A program made the translations under genes and the position numbers. A stretch of DNA of 64,000 bases from contig NZ_BMUF01000011.1 of the NCBI RefSeq assembly GCF_014650055.1, forward strand, positions 1 through 64,000, written 5' to 3'. The stretch comes from Streptomyces malachitofuscus. GTDB taxonomy: Bacteria > Actinomycetota > Actinomycetes > Streptomycetales > Streptomycetaceae. Shown here piece after piece: positions 35,550-45,473 of the stretch (position 1 is the stretch's first letter; the number at the start of each line of letters is the position of its first letter). The notes beneath the pieces were generated by a model. That model was not told where the DNA came from, ran no database searches, and saw nothing but the letters and a program-made list of their open reading frames with translations.

Positions 35550-36878
35550 GTGAGGGCTTCGGGGACGCGGGTGCGTGGCCCGGCGGGGGCGCGAGGGGCG
35601 TCGGCGGGCGAGCCTGAAGGCGCGGGACGGCCTCCGGCGGGCGGGCAGCCCGTGCGGGGACCGCTGCATCTCAGAGCGCGTCCGGGACAAGGTGGTTCGT
35701 TCCGGTTGCAACGACTTGTGCTGCTGGAGATCGCCGCGGCGGCCCTGCTCGTCGGGTGGGTGACCGGTCCGGTCGCGCTGGTGCCGGCCGCGGTCGTCGC
35801 CGTCGTGCTGCTGGGGCTCGCGCTCGTCCGTCGCCGTGGGCGCTCCCTGCCCGAATGGCTGGCCACGGCACGGGCGTTGCGGGCGCGGCGGAAGCGGGCG
35901 GCGGCTCTCGAGGTGCCGCCGGGGACCGAGCCGGGGCTGGTTCCGGTGCTCGAGTGCGCCCCCGCCCTGCGGACCTATGCGCACGGGGTACGGGACCGGC
36001 GTCCGGTGGGGATCGTCGGGGACGGCACCTTCGTCACCGCGGTCGTGCACGTGGAGGCCGACTTCACCGCGCTGCGAGCGGAGCGGAGCCGGCAGCCGCT
36101 GCCGCTGCGGCTGGTGCGCGACGCCCTGGAGGTGGACGGGATCCGGCTGGAGTCGGCGCAGGTCGTGCTGCACACCCAGCCCGCTCCCGCGCTGCACCTG
36201 CCCCGGCAGTCGGTGGCCGTCGCCAACTACGCGCCGCTGCAGGAGCAGATCGAGGCACCGGCGGTGCGCATCACGTGGATCGCGCTGAAGCTGGACCCCG
36301 AGCTGTGCCCCGAGGCCGTGGCCGCCCGCGGTGGCGGGCTGACCGGGGCGCAGAAGTGCGTCGCCCGTGCGGCCCGTCATCTCGCCAGCCGGCTGACGGG
36401 TGCGGGTTTCCGGGCGAGCGTGCTGGACGAGGAGGAGCTCATCGCCGCCCTCGCCACGTCGGCGTGCGCCAACCCGTTGGTGACGGCGGAGGCGGGGCGG
36501 TCCGAGACGCGGGAGCGGCGGACCGAGGAGTCCGGCCGCAGCTGGCGCTGCGACAACCGCAGGCACACGACGTACTGGATACGCCGGTGGCCCGGAACCG
36601 GTGGCGGCAGCGGCCCCTCGCTGCCCCAGTTCGTCGCGCGGGTCACCGCCGTCCCGGCGCTGGCCACCACGTTCAGTCTCACGCTGGCGCGCGGGGAGGG
36701 ACAGGAGGTGTCCGTGTGCGGGCATCTGCGGGTGACCGGACGCAGTGACGACGAGCTGGTGACGGCGCGCCGTGCGCTGGAGGACTCCGCGCGGCAGGCC
36801 GGGGCGGGTCTCGCGCGCCTCGACCGGGAGCAGCTCCCCGCCGTGCTGGCCACGCTGCCCCTGGGAGGTACGCGGTGA
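35550..36878 (+). CDS. eccE: Type VII secretion protein EccE
   Basis: The peripheral subunit of the ESX membrane complex. Two predicted helices (about residues 55-75 and 78-95, LLEIAAAALLVGWVTG and on) are followed by a cytoplasmic domain with the EccE pattern (RPVGIVGDGTFVTAVVHVE, TTYWIRRWP). I annotate the GTG at 35550 (442 aa, GGGGGA upstream); in-frame GTGs at 35529 and 35469 would lengthen it by 7 and 27 residues. It overlaps the next gene by four bases (GTGA). Confidence 0.88.
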   Translation: MRASGTRVRGPAGARGASAGEPEGAGRPPAGGQPVRGPLHLRARPGQGGSFRLQRLVLLEIAAAALLVGWVTGPVALVPAAVVAVVLLGLALVRRRGRSLPEWLATARALRARRKRAAALEVPPGTEPGLVPVLECAPALRTYAHGVRDRRPVGIVGDGTFVTAVVHVEADFTALRAERSRQPLPLRLVRDALEVDGIRLESAQVVLHTQPAPALHLPRQSVAVANYAPLQEQIEAPAVRITWIALKLDPELCPEAVAARGGGLTGAQKCVARAARHLASRLTGAGFRASVLDEEELIAALATSACANPLVTAEAGRSETRERRTEESGRSWRCDNRRHTTYWIRRWPGTGGGSGPSLPQFVARVTAVPALATTFSLTLARGEGQEVSVCGHLRVTGRSDDELVTARRALEDSARQAGAGLARLDREQLPAVLATLPLGGTR

Positions 36879-37672
36879 CGACGTCCACGACGGGAGCGGC
36901 CGACGGCGCGTCCGCGCACGGCTCCGCCGACGGGGACGCCCCGTCCGCGGACCGGCGGACACCGGGCGGCCGGCTGCTCAGCGGCTTCGGCCTGATCGGA
37001 CCACGCCACGGACGGCACACGCTGCCGGTGGACCAGGTGGACGCGCTCGCGCTGCCGATCGGCGACGACGGTGTCATCGCCGGTGTCGACGCCGACGGGC
37101 GGCCCGCGGTGCTCGGGCTCAACCGGCCCACGCCGTACGACGTCGTGCTGATCGGCGGGCTGTGGACGGCGCAGGTGCTCGCGCTGCGGGCGGCCGCGAC
37201 GGGAGCGCGGGTCGCGGTGGAGACGGGCCGCCCGCAGGCCTGGCTGCAGATGGTCCACGCCATGGGAGGCGGACAGAACGGGCTGTCGGTGTACGACGTG
37301 GGGCGTGTACCCCCGCAGGGCGCGTCCTCGGGGACGCCGGTGCTGGTGGTGCGGGACTGCGGCATGCGGCCGCCCCGGGGACGGGTCGTCTCGGGGCCCT
37401 GGCAGTCGCTGCTGACGCTGCTGCCGTACCTGAGTCCCGTCGCTCCGGGGCTGCTCAGGCGGGCCCGGCTGGCGGGCATCCAGCGGGTCTCCCCGGACGA
37501 GGCGGCGGAACTGGGCCGCACCATGGGCCTGTCACGGGACGAGGTGGACTCGCTGCCCACGCTCGCCGACGGGGTGACGCTGTGGTGCGCCGACGGCGAC
37601 CGGCAGTACGTGACGACCGTGCCCACCGATGCCGAGACCGGGCTGCTGGGCATGCCCCGGAGAATGGACTGA
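36875..37672 (+). CDS. ESX-associated conserved protein
   Basis: A 265-aa soluble protein translationally coupled to eccE (GTGA overlap). The core (about residues 30-265) includes DQVDALALPIGDDGVIAGVD, PYDVVLIGGLWTAQVLALRAAATGA and TLWCADGDRQYVTTVPT, which looks like an alpha/beta fold with no P-loop. It keeps company with eccE and the EspI-like gene, so a role in the ESX system is probable. I do not recognise a named family. Confidence 0.82.
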   Translation: MTTSTTGAADGASAHGSADGDAPSADRRTPGGRLLSGFGLIGPRHGRHTLPVDQVDALALPIGDDGVIAGVDADGRPAVLGLNRPTPYDVVLIGGLWTAQVLALRAAATGARVAVETGRPQAWLQMVHAMGGGQNGLSVYDVGRVPPQGASSGTPVLVVRDCGMRPPRGRVVSGPWQSLLTLLPYLSPVAPGLLRRARLAGIQRVSPDEAAELGRTMGLSRDEVDSLPTLADGVTLWCADGDRQYVTTVPTDAETGLLGMPRRMD

Positions 37673-38054
37673 GCGGGAGGGAAGGCGACGCGCTGGGCAC
37701 GGTTCCCTCACCTCGCGTTCACTTCGCGCTCACGTGATTGCCGTCCTTGCCCGGTTTACAGGTGGATGTCGGTCGGCTGACGGCCCGTTGTGTTCCGTTG
37801 CACGGCCGGGAGGGCCGAGGGTGGTGGCCGGACGGGCCTGCCGATGTGGGGCGGGTGGTGATTAGGCTGGGAGTGGGCGTGACGCCGGAACCCGTGCAGC
37901 GGGCGGCGGCGTCCCGGGTGAGAGCGGGGGAAACCGGTGCAGCCGGAGGATCCCGCACGACCTCGAGCGGCTTCGGACCACTGCGAAGCACTTCGGACGA
38001 CAAACACGGTCGCCCCAGCGTGGCATGAGGGTGCACGACCAACCAGGAGGAACT
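37673..38054 (+). other. Intergenic region before the EspI-like gene
   Basis: 382 bp without a convincing gene; plus-strand transcription passes into the EspI-like gene. A TTAGGCT box near 37862 resembles a -10 element but has no clear -35. A strong AGGAGG ribosome binding site lies at 38045-38050. Confidence 0.5.
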
Positions 38055-41000
38055 GTGAGCAGCGATCGGGACGGGACGCGCGGGGGCTGGGCGACACCCG
38101 GCGATGACCAGCCCGACGCGGAGTCCGCCATCGAGACGACGGGCGAGTTCACCATCGACTACGCGCCGCCGGCCTGGTACACGCAGAACGCCTCGGGGAG
38201 TTCGGACTCGGGCACGTCGTCCTCCTCCGGTTCCTCCCCTACCCCCGCTTCCTCGGATTCCTCTGGTCCTTCCGCTTCGTCCCCGTCCGGCGTCACGCCT
38301 CCGTCGCCCTCCTCGCCTCCTGCGGCTCCGCCCGCCGGGGGGCCGGTTCCGCCACTGCCCGGGTTGACGCCGCCGCCGCACGCGGTGGGGGCCTCGGGTT
38401 CGTCGCCCGCGCCGTTCACACCGCCCGCGCCGCCTTCCGGGCCGCCGGTGGCCGTGCCCCGGCTTCCGGTGGGCAGCGGGTTCGAACCGCAGCGCCCGGA
38501 GGCGGAAGCGGAAGCGGAGCGCCCGGACGCCGACACGGCTCCGGCTCCGGCCGCGGACGCGCCGCACGTTCCGGCCGCGGGCTTCCCGTCGCCGTGGTCC
38601 GCGCCGGAGACGAAGGCGGAGCCGGAGGCGGAGCAGCCGGCCCCGGCGGAACCGTCGGAACCGGCCGACAACGGTGATCTGGAGAGCGGGGCCACGATCC
38701 GTTTCTCCGCCGTCGCGTTGAAGCGGGAGATCGCGGAGCGCGAGGCGCAGGCGGATGCGGCCGAGGAAGCGCCCCGGGACGAGGAAGCGGCCGAGCCCGA
38801 TGCGCAGGCAGCGGCGGAGCCCGCCGAGGCGGAGGGTGACGCCGAGGCCGACGAGACCCCTGCCGATGCCTCCGAAGACGGCGTGGAACCGTCGGACGCG
38901 GTCGACGCCGAGGACGCATCCGGTGCGTCCGACGAGGGCGAAGCCGACGCAGTCGCCGACCCCGAGGACATCGTCGTCACCGGAGAGGGCGACCCGACCG
39001 CGGACGAGGAGACCGGGCCCCCGGCGGCCGACGTGGAGGCCGACGCGGCGTCTGCGGAGCCCGTGGCCGAGCCCGAGGACGCGGTGCCCGCGGAGGACGT
39101 ACCGGCGGTGGCCGAGCCCGAGGACGCCAAGCCGGTGAACGACGCCGTGCCCGCCGACGAGCCTCCCGCCGAGCCGGTGGACGACACACCCCGCGACGCG
39201 GCCCCGGCCGACGCCCCGCCCGCCTGGACTCCCCCGGCGCCGCAGGCGCCCCCGACGCCGCAGGCGCCCCCGGTTCCGCCGGCGTACCCCGCCGCTCCCA
39301 CGCCCGCGAGCGAGTGGCCGGCACAGCCCCCGCAGGCGCCCGCGCAGCAGCCGGCGGCAGCCCAGGACCAGCAGGCGCCCGCCCCTGCCCAGCAGCCACC
39401 GTTCCAGCCGCAGGCGCCGCAGCCCGCGCCCGCCGCCTGGAACCCGCCGCCCACACCTCCTGCCCAGCCCGCGCCGCAGGCCGGCTACGGCTTCCCGCAG
39501 CAAGGACCCGAGCCCCAGCAGCCGCCCGCGCCCGGCCCGCAGGCCGGTTACGGCTTCCCGCAGCCGGGTGCGCCGGCCCCTGCCGCGCCGCAGCAGCCCG
39601 CTCCGCCGTCCGCTCCGCGAGCGGGATACGGCTTCCCGCCGGCCGGCCCGGACGCTCAGCAGTCCCCTGCCCCGCAGCCGCAGCAGCCCGCAACTCCGCC
39701 CGCGCCCGGCTACGACCTCCCGCAGCCGGGCACACCGGGCGCCGCCCAACCGCCTGCTCCCCCGGCCGGGTACGGCTTCCCGCAGCCAGCTCCCGAGCCC
39801 CAGCAGCCGCCCGCGCCCGGCCCGCAGGGCGGTCACGGTCTCCCGCAGCCCGGCCCGGCCCCCACCGCCCAGCCACCCGCCGAGGCCCCGCCCGCCGGAT
39901 ACGGCTTCCCGCCCGCCGGGCCCGCCCCGGCGTCCCCGACTCCCCCGGCCCAGCAGCCGCCCGCGCAGCAGCCCGGGGCCCAGCCGGGCGGTCACGGTTT
40001 CGCTCAGCAGCCGCAGCACCCCGGTGTGCCGCCGCAGGCGCAGCCCCCGCACGCCGGGCAGGTGCCCCAGCAGCCCGTCGATCCGCGCGCCGGAGCCGCC
40101 TGGCCGCAGCCCATTCAGCACGACCAGCGGCAGCCGACCAACCCCGGTGCCGCCCCCCTCGGTTACACGGCGGCCGTGGAACTGTCGTCCGACCGGCTGC
40201 TCAACAGCAAGAAGCAGAAGGCGAAGAGCAGCCGTCCCGCGTCCGGCGGTTCGCGCTTCAAGCTGGGTGGCAAGAAGGAGGAGGCCGAGCGCCAGCGGAA
40301 GCTGGAGCTGATCCGTACCCCTGTGCTGTCCTGCTACCGCATCGCCGTGATCAGCCTCAAGGGCGGTGTCGGCAAGACGACCACCACCACCGCTCTCGGT
40401 TCCACCCTCGCCACCGAGCGGCAGGACAAGATCCTCGCGATCGACGCCAACCCGGACGCCGGCACGCTCGGCCGACGGGTGCGGCGCGAGACCGGGGCCA
40501 CCATCCGTGACCTGGTCCAGGCGATCCCGTACCTCAACTCCTACATGGACATCCGGCGGTTCACCTCGCAGGCGTCGTCCGGTCTGGAGATCATCGCCAA
40601 CGACGTGGACCCGGCCGTGTCGACGACGTTCAACGACGAGGACTACCGGCGCGCGATCGACGTGCTCGGCAAGCAGTACCCGATCATCCTCACCGACTCG
40701 GGTACGGGCCTGCTCTACAGCGCCATGCGCGGTGTGCTGGACCTCGCCGACCAGCTCATCATCATCTCCACGCCGTCCGTGGACGGTGCGAGCAGTGCCA
40801 GTACGACACTGGACTGGCTGTCGGCGCACGGGTACGCGGACCTGGTCTCACGGTCCCTCACCGTCATCTCCGGAGTGCGCGAGACCGGCAAGATGATCAA
40901 GGTCGACGACATCGTGGCGCACTTCCAGACCCGCTGCCGGGGCGTGCTCGTCGTACCGTTCGACGAGCATCTGGCCGCCGGCGCGGAGGTCGACCTCGAC

Positions 41001-41345
41001 ATGATGCGGCCCAAGGTGCGGGAGGCGTACTTCAACCTCGCGGCGATGGTCGCGGAGGACTTCGTCCGGCACCAGCAGTCGCACGGTCTGTGGACGTCCG
41101 ACGGCAACCCGCCGCCGGTCGCCGCCCCGCCGCTGCCGGGTCAGCCCGTCCCCGGCCAGCCGCCGATCCCCGGCCAGCACGTGCCGGGTCAGGCGCCGGG
41201 TCAGCCGGGCCCGTACCCCCAGCAGCCCCCGCCCGGACAGCCGTACGGCCAGCCGGGCCAGCCGCCCATGCAGCCCGGACAGGCCTATCCGCAGGCCGCC
41301 CCCGGCGGGCCCTATCCGCCCCAGCCCGGTCACCCCGGCCAGTAA
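38055..41345 (+). CDS. EspI-like protein: disordered N-terminus plus MinD/ParA-type ATPase
   Basis: A 1096-aa protein. Residues 1-220 are Ser/Pro-rich and 220-390 very acidic (Glu/Asp/Ala). Residues 390-710 are Pro/Gln/Gly-rich with repeated GYGFPQP units. A basic linker leads into a MinD-like ATPase domain with a deviant Walker A at 769-776 (KGGVGKTT), followed by IDANPDAGTLGRR and ILTDSGTGLL. A short proline/glutamine tail ends the protein. The GTG at 38055 has AGGAGG four bases upstream. The layout matches mycobacterial EspI, an ESX-1 component that lowers secretion when ATP is scarce. A similar regulatory role is inferred. Confidence 0.9.
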   Translation: MSSDRDGTRGGWATPGDDQPDAESAIETTGEFTIDYAPPAWYTQNASGSSDSGTSSSSGSSPTPASSDSSGPSASSPSGVTPPSPSSPPAAPPAGGPVPPLPGLTPPPHAVGASGSSPAPFTPPAPPSGPPVAVPRLPVGSGFEPQRPEAEAEAERPDADTAPAPAADAPHVPAAGFPSPWSAPETKAEPEAEQPAPAEPSEPADNGDLESGATIRFSAVALKREIAEREAQADAAEEAPRDEEAAEPDAQAAAEPAEAEGDAEADETPADASEDGVEPSDAVDAEDASGASDEGEADAVADPEDIVVTGEGDPTADEETGPPAADVEADAASAEPVAEPEDAVPAEDVPAVAEPEDAKPVNDAVPADEPPAEPVDDTPRDAAPADAPPAWTPPAPQAPPTPQAPPVPPAYPAAPTPASEWPAQPPQAPAQQPAAAQDQQAPAPAQQPPFQPQAPQPAPAAWNPPPTPPAQPAPQAGYGFPQQGPEPQQPPAPGPQAGYGFPQPGAPAPAAPQQPAPPSAPRAGYGFPPAGPDAQQSPAPQPQQPATPPAPGYDLPQPGTPGAAQPPAPPAGYGFPQPAPEPQQPPAPGPQGGHGLPQPGPAPTAQPPAEAPPAGYGFPPAGPAPASPTPPAQQPPAQQPGAQPGGHGFAQQPQHPGVPPQAQPPHAGQVPQQPVDPRAGAAWPQPIQHDQRQPTNPGAAPLGYTAAVELSSDRLLNSKKQKAKSSRPASGGSRFKLGGKKEEAERQRKLELIRTPVLSCYRIAVISLKGGVGKTTTTTALGSTLATERQDKILAIDANPDAGTLGRRVRRETGATIRDLVQAIPYLNSYMDIRRFTSQASSGLEIIANDVDPAVSTTFNDEDYRRAIDVLGKQYPIILTDSGTGLLYSAMRGVLDLADQLIIISTPSVDGASSASTTLDWLSAHGYADLVSRSLTVISGVRETGKMIKVDDIVAHFQTRCRGVLVVPFDEHLAAGAEVDLDMMRPKVREAYFNLAAMVAEDFVRHQQSHGLWTSDGNPPPVAAPPLPGQPVPGQPPIPGQHVPGQAPGQPGPYPQQPPPGQPYGQPGQPPMQPGQAYPQAAPGGPYPPQPGHPGQ
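39478..40010 (+). repeat. Degenerate proline-rich repeats in the EspI-like gene
   Basis: This part encodes about seven imperfect units built on AGYGFPQP or GGHGLPQP, spaced by Pro/Gln/Ala stretches of 15-30 residues. Nucleotide copies are imperfect, so the array is older than the one in the ABC ATPase gene. Confidence 0.75.
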
Positions 41346-41363
41346 GGTCCCATCCGTCCGCCC

Positions 41364-41389
41364 GAGCGGCCCCTTCCGAGGGGCCGCTC
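41364..41389. terminator. Hairpin terminator after the EspI-like gene
   Basis: A perfect 11-bp stem (GAGCGGCCCCT with its complement) and a 4-base TCCG loop, starting 18 bases after the stop codon. It separates the ESX locus from the peptide ABC transporter. Confidence 0.85.
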
Positions 41390-41511
41390 CCGCATGTGCG
41401 CCCACACTCGTCGTCAGGCCCTGACCAGGAGGGCGTCAGTGGTGTCGACCAATGGGCGAAAAACACGCGTCAATTCGTTGTTTGCGCAGGCCACATGGGG
41501 TGCATGCGCCG

Positions 41512-41540
41512 TTGACGCTCGCAGTGGTCGCTGATAGACA
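41512..41540 (+). promoter_or_regulatory. Promoter of the peptide ABC transporter operon
   Basis: TTGACG (41512-41517) and TAGACA (41535-41540) are separated by 17 bases, close to the housekeeping HrdB consensus of Streptomyces. The leader to the ATG at 41604 would be about 57 bases. Confidence 0.7.
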
Positions 41541-41603
41541 CACTCATCACTCATCTGATCAACCCGTCCTTCCCGTGCGAGTGATGACGCGAGGTCAGCG
41601 ACC

Positions 41604-43460
41604 ATGGAAACGAACGATCAGCACGGCGGCCGCACCCGGGGCCGCGCCCGGCTCGTCCTGGCGGCCGGCGCGGCCGCGCTCACCCTCTGCGCCGGACTCG
41701 CCACGCCCCTCAACCCGGCGCCGCAGGAGGCCCGTGCGGCCGACGACGACAGCAAGGTGCTGACCGTCGCGGTGGCGCAGAGCGTCGACTCGCTCAGCCC
41801 GTTCCTTGCGGTGCGGCTGCTGAGTACGAGCATCCACCGGCTCACCTACGAGTATCTGACGAACTACGACCCCGAGGACAACCATGTCGTCCCGGGCCTG
41901 GCCACCGCGTGGAAGTCGTCGCCGGACAAGCTGACCTGGACGTACACCATCCGTTCCGACTCCAAGTGGTCGGACGGCGAGCAGGCCACCGCCGAGGACG
42001 CGGCCTGGACGTTCAACACGATGATGTCCGATCCGGGCGCCGCCACCGCGAACGGCAGCTTCGTCGCCAACTTCGAGAAGGTGACCGCGCCGAGCCCCAC
42101 CGAGCTGGTCATCAAGCTGAAGAAGCCGCAGGCCACGATGACGGCACTGGACGTGCCGATCGTGCCGCGTCACGTGTGGGAGAAGGTCGACGACTACGCG
42201 AAGTTCAACAACGACAAGGACTTCCCCATCGTCGGCAACGGCCCGTTCGTCCTCACCGAGTACAAGGCGGACAGCCATGTGCGGCTGAAGGCGAACAAGG
42301 ACTTCTGGCGCGGCGCGCCGAAGTTCGACGAGCTCGTCTTCCGCTACTACAAGGACCAGGACGCCGCGGTCTCGGCGCTGCGCAAGGGCGAGGTGTCGTT
42401 CGTCGCCGGGTCGCCGTCCCTGACGCCCGCGCAGGCGGAGTCGCTGAAGAACGACAAGAACATCCGCGTCAACGACGCCCCCGGCCGCCGCTTCTACGCC
42501 CTCGCCACCAACCCCGGAGCGAAGGCGAAGAACGGCGAGAAAATGGGTGACGGGCACCCCTCGCTGCTCGACCAGCGGGTGCGCAACGCGCTGTTCATGG
42601 CGGTGGACCGGAAGACCGTCATCGACAAGGTGTTCCAGGGGCACGCCGTGGAGGGGGCGGGCTACATCCCGCCGCGCTTCTCGCAGTACTTCTGGGAGCC
42701 GTCGGCCGACCAGGAGCTGGCGTACGACCCGGCGGAGGCGGCCCGGCTGCTCGACGAGGCCGGCTATGAGAAGAACGGGGACGGCAAGCGGGTCGGCAAG
42801 GACGGCAAGCCGATCGACTACCGCGTGCTGTGCCACGCCACCGACCCGAACGACAAGGCGATCGGCCAGTACCTGGAGGAGTGGTGGGGCGACCTCGGTA
42901 TCGGGGTCACGCTCAACTGCCTGGACAACGTGACCGATCCCTGGCTCGCCGGCGAGTACGACCTCGCCTTCGACGGCTGGTCGGTCAACCCGGACCCCGA
43001 CTTCGTCCTGTCCATCCACACCTGCGCCGCGCTCCCGGCGACACCGGAGGAGACCGGCGCGACCGACAACTTCATCTGCGACAAGAAGTACGACGAGCTC
43101 TACGCCCGGCAGCTCGCGGAGTACGACGCCGCCGAACGGGCGGACATCGTCAAGCAGATGGAGTCGCGGCTGTACGACCTCGGGTACATGAACGTCATGG
43201 CGTACCCGAACGCGGTCGAGGCGTACCGCACGGACCACATCGAGTCGATCACCACCATGCCGGCGAAGGCGGGCAACATCTACGGACAGGACGGCTACTG
43301 GAGCTGGTGGTCGGCGGTGCCGGCGGACTCCGGTGACTCGGGCGACGGTTCGTCGTCGACGGGCGTGGTCGTCGGGATCGTGGCGGGTGCCGCCGTCGTC
43401 GTGGGGCTGGGGGTGTTCGTCGCGATGCGGCGACGGGCCACGGCCGATGACCGCGAGTAG
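41604..43460 (+). CDS. Peptide ABC transporter substrate-binding protein (SBP family 5)
   Basis: A 618-aa extracytoplasmic solute-binding protein of the DppA/OppA type. A signal segment (about residues 14-33) has no valid lipobox. The binding domain (SBP_bac_5: DSLSPFLAVRLLSTSIHRL, ADSHVRLKANKDFWRG, FDGWSVNPDPDFVLSIHTC) is complete. A C-terminal membrane helix (about residues 588-609) followed by RRR anchors it to the membrane. Most actinobacterial homologues are lipoproteins, so the C-terminal anchor is notable. It is the first gene of the operon. Dipeptide or oligopeptide specificity cannot be told from the sequence. Confidence 0.92.
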   Translation: METNDQHGGRTRGRARLVLAAGAAALTLCAGLATPLNPAPQEARAADDDSKVLTVAVAQSVDSLSPFLAVRLLSTSIHRLTYEYLTNYDPEDNHVVPGLATAWKSSPDKLTWTYTIRSDSKWSDGEQATAEDAAWTFNTMMSDPGAATANGSFVANFEKVTAPSPTELVIKLKKPQATMTALDVPIVPRHVWEKVDDYAKFNNDKDFPIVGNGPFVLTEYKADSHVRLKANKDFWRGAPKFDELVFRYYKDQDAAVSALRKGEVSFVAGSPSLTPAQAESLKNDKNIRVNDAPGRRFYALATNPGAKAKNGEKMGDGHPSLLDQRVRNALFMAVDRKTVIDKVFQGHAVEGAGYIPPRFSQYFWEPSADQELAYDPAEAARLLDEAGYEKNGDGKRVGKDGKPIDYRVLCHATDPNDKAIGQYLEEWWGDLGIGVTLNCLDNVTDPWLAGEYDLAFDGWSVNPDPDFVLSIHTCAALPATPEETGATDNFICDKKYDELYARQLAEYDAAERADIVKQMESRLYDLGYMNVMAYPNAVEAYRTDHIESITTMPAKAGNIYGQDGYWSWWSAVPADSGDSGDGSSSTGVVVGIVAGAAVVVGLGVFVAMRRRATADDRE

Positions 43461-43477
43461 GCGGCGGACGGGAACTC

Positions 43478-44566
43478 ATGACCTCTGACGCGACATCGGC
43501 ATCCGTCGGCGCGAGCACGGGGGCGGCCGCCGGCCCGGTGAAGGACGGGCCGGCGGCCGCCCGCGGGCCCCGTGGCGGCCGTGGGGCCACCGCCTATCCG
43601 CGGTATGTGGCGGGCAAGGTGGCGGGCGCGGCCGTGTCCCTCCTGGCCGTCCTCGTCACCAGTTTCTTCCTGTTCCGGCTGATCCCCGGCGACCCGGTGA
43701 AGTTCATGACCGGGGGCCGTCAGGTGTCGGCCGAGCAACTCGCGGTGTACCGGGAGCAGTTCGGGCTGGATCTGCCCCTGTGGCAGCAGTTCACCGACTA
43801 CTGCGGCAAGGCGCTCACCGGTGATCTGGGGACGTCGTACCAGTTCAACGCGCCCGTGGTCGACAAGATCACGGAGGCGTTGCCGAACACGCTGCTGCTC
43901 ACCGGCACGGCCTTCGTGCTGTACACGGTGCTGGGCATCGTCCTCGGCACCCGGTCGGCGTGGCGCAACGGGGGGTTCGGGGACCGGTTCCACACCGGGC
44001 TGGCGCTGACGCTGTACTCCTTGCCGTCCTTCTGGCTGGGGCTGCTGCTCATCGTCACCCTGTCGGTCGGCATCGGCCCGCTGCCGGGGCTGTTCCCGAC
44101 CGGTGGCATGGAGTCGGGCGGTGGTGAGGAGGGCTTCGCGTACGCCGTGGACGTGGCGCACCACCTCGTGCTGCCGGTGGTGACGCTGGTGGCCGTGGAG
44201 TACGGACAGACGCTGCTGGTGACGCGTTCTGCGCTGCTCGACGAGATGGGCAGCGACTATCTGACCACGGCGCGGGCCAAGGGGCTGCGCGACGACCTCG
44301 TACGACGGCGGCACGCCGTGCCCAACGCGCTGTTGCCGACCGTGACGCTGATCTTCATCAACCTCGGGCGGACGGTGGCGGGAGTGATCCTGGTGGAGAC
44401 GGTCTTCTCCTGGCCGGGGCTGGGCGGGCTGTTCTACCAGGCGCTGAGCGTGCCCGATCTGCCGCTGGTGCAGGGGCTGTTCTTCGTGTTCGCGGCCGCG
44501 GTGATCGTGATGAACACGCTCGCCGATCTGATCTATCCGCTGTTCGATCCCCGGGTGGGCCGATGA
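43478..44566 (+). CDS. Peptide ABC transporter permease (DppB/OppB type)
   Basis: A 362-aa inner-membrane permease. A disordered Ala/Gly-rich N-terminus of about 45 residues precedes six predicted membrane helices. The binding-protein-dependent transport motif for coupling to the ATPase is TTARAKGLRDDLVRRRHAVPNAL (about residues 263-285). It follows the binding-protein gene by 17 bp and overlaps the next permease gene by four bases. Confidence 0.94.
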   Translation: MTSDATSASVGASTGAAAGPVKDGPAAARGPRGGRGATAYPRYVAGKVAGAAVSLLAVLVTSFFLFRLIPGDPVKFMTGGRQVSAEQLAVYREQFGLDLPLWQQFTDYCGKALTGDLGTSYQFNAPVVDKITEALPNTLLLTGTAFVLYTVLGIVLGTRSAWRNGGFGDRFHTGLALTLYSLPSFWLGLLLIVTLSVGIGPLPGLFPTGGMESGGGEEGFAYAVDVAHHLVLPVVTLVAVEYGQTLLVTRSALLDEMGSDYLTTARAKGLRDDLVRRRHAVPNALLPTVTLIFINLGRTVAGVILVETVFSWPGLGGLFYQALSVPDLPLVQGLFFVFAAAVIVMNTLADLIYPLFDPRVGR

Positions 44567-45473
44567 CGACCGAGAAGATCCCGGCCGCGCGTCCCCGCGG
44601 CCTGGCGTGGCAACGGCGCCGGGCCTCGGCCGCGCGTTTCTGGCGGCAGTACCGCGCGCACCGGGCCGGGGTCCTGGGTCTGGCGACGCTGGTGCTGTTC
44701 GTGCTGCTCGCCTTGGCCGCTCCGCTGCTCGTCGGCTCCGACGTGGACGACGTGACCGGCGCGCCGGGCAGCCCCCTGGAGCGGCCGAGCGCCGAACTTC
44801 CCTTCGGCGCCGACCGGTTCGGGCGCGATCTGCTCGGCCTGGTGATCTGGGGTGCCCGGGTGTCGCTGCTGGTGGGGCTGCTCGCGGCCGTGCTGTCGGT
44901 GGCGATCGGGATGGTGATCGGGGTGACGGCGGGGCACTTCCGGGGGTGGTACGCGACGGTGATCATGCGGATCACCGACTGGTTCCTGGTGATGCCGACG
45001 CTGGTGCTGGCGATCGCGCTGGCCACGGTGATGTCCCGCTCGCTGCTGACCATCGTCGTGGCGATCGGGGTGACGACCTGGCCGACGACGGCCCGGCTGG
45101 TGCGGGCGCAGACGCTGGCGGTGGAGACCCGCCCGTACATCGAGCGGGCGCGGGCGCTCGGCGGCGGGCACTGGCACATCATGTCCCGGCATGTGCTGCC
45201 CAATGTGATGCCGCTGGTGCTGGCACAGACGACGCTGATCATCTCCTCGGCGATCCTGGCGGAGGCGACGCTGGCCTTCCTGGGGCTCGGTGATCCGACG
45301 GTGGTGTCGTGGGGCGGGCTGTTGCAGGACGCCCGGGAGGCGGGTGCGGTCAGTGCCGGGCACTGGTGGTACCTGGTGCCGCCGGGCATCGCCATCGCCC
45401 TGGTGGCGCTGGCGTTCACACTGTGCGGGCGGGCCGTGGAGTCCGTCCTCAACCCCAGGCTGGGGGTGGCGCG

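Noticed and set aside
37719..40829. 1036-aa minus-strand open frame
   Set aside because: Antisense of the proline-rich EspI-like gene; composition is a frame artefact of its repeats.
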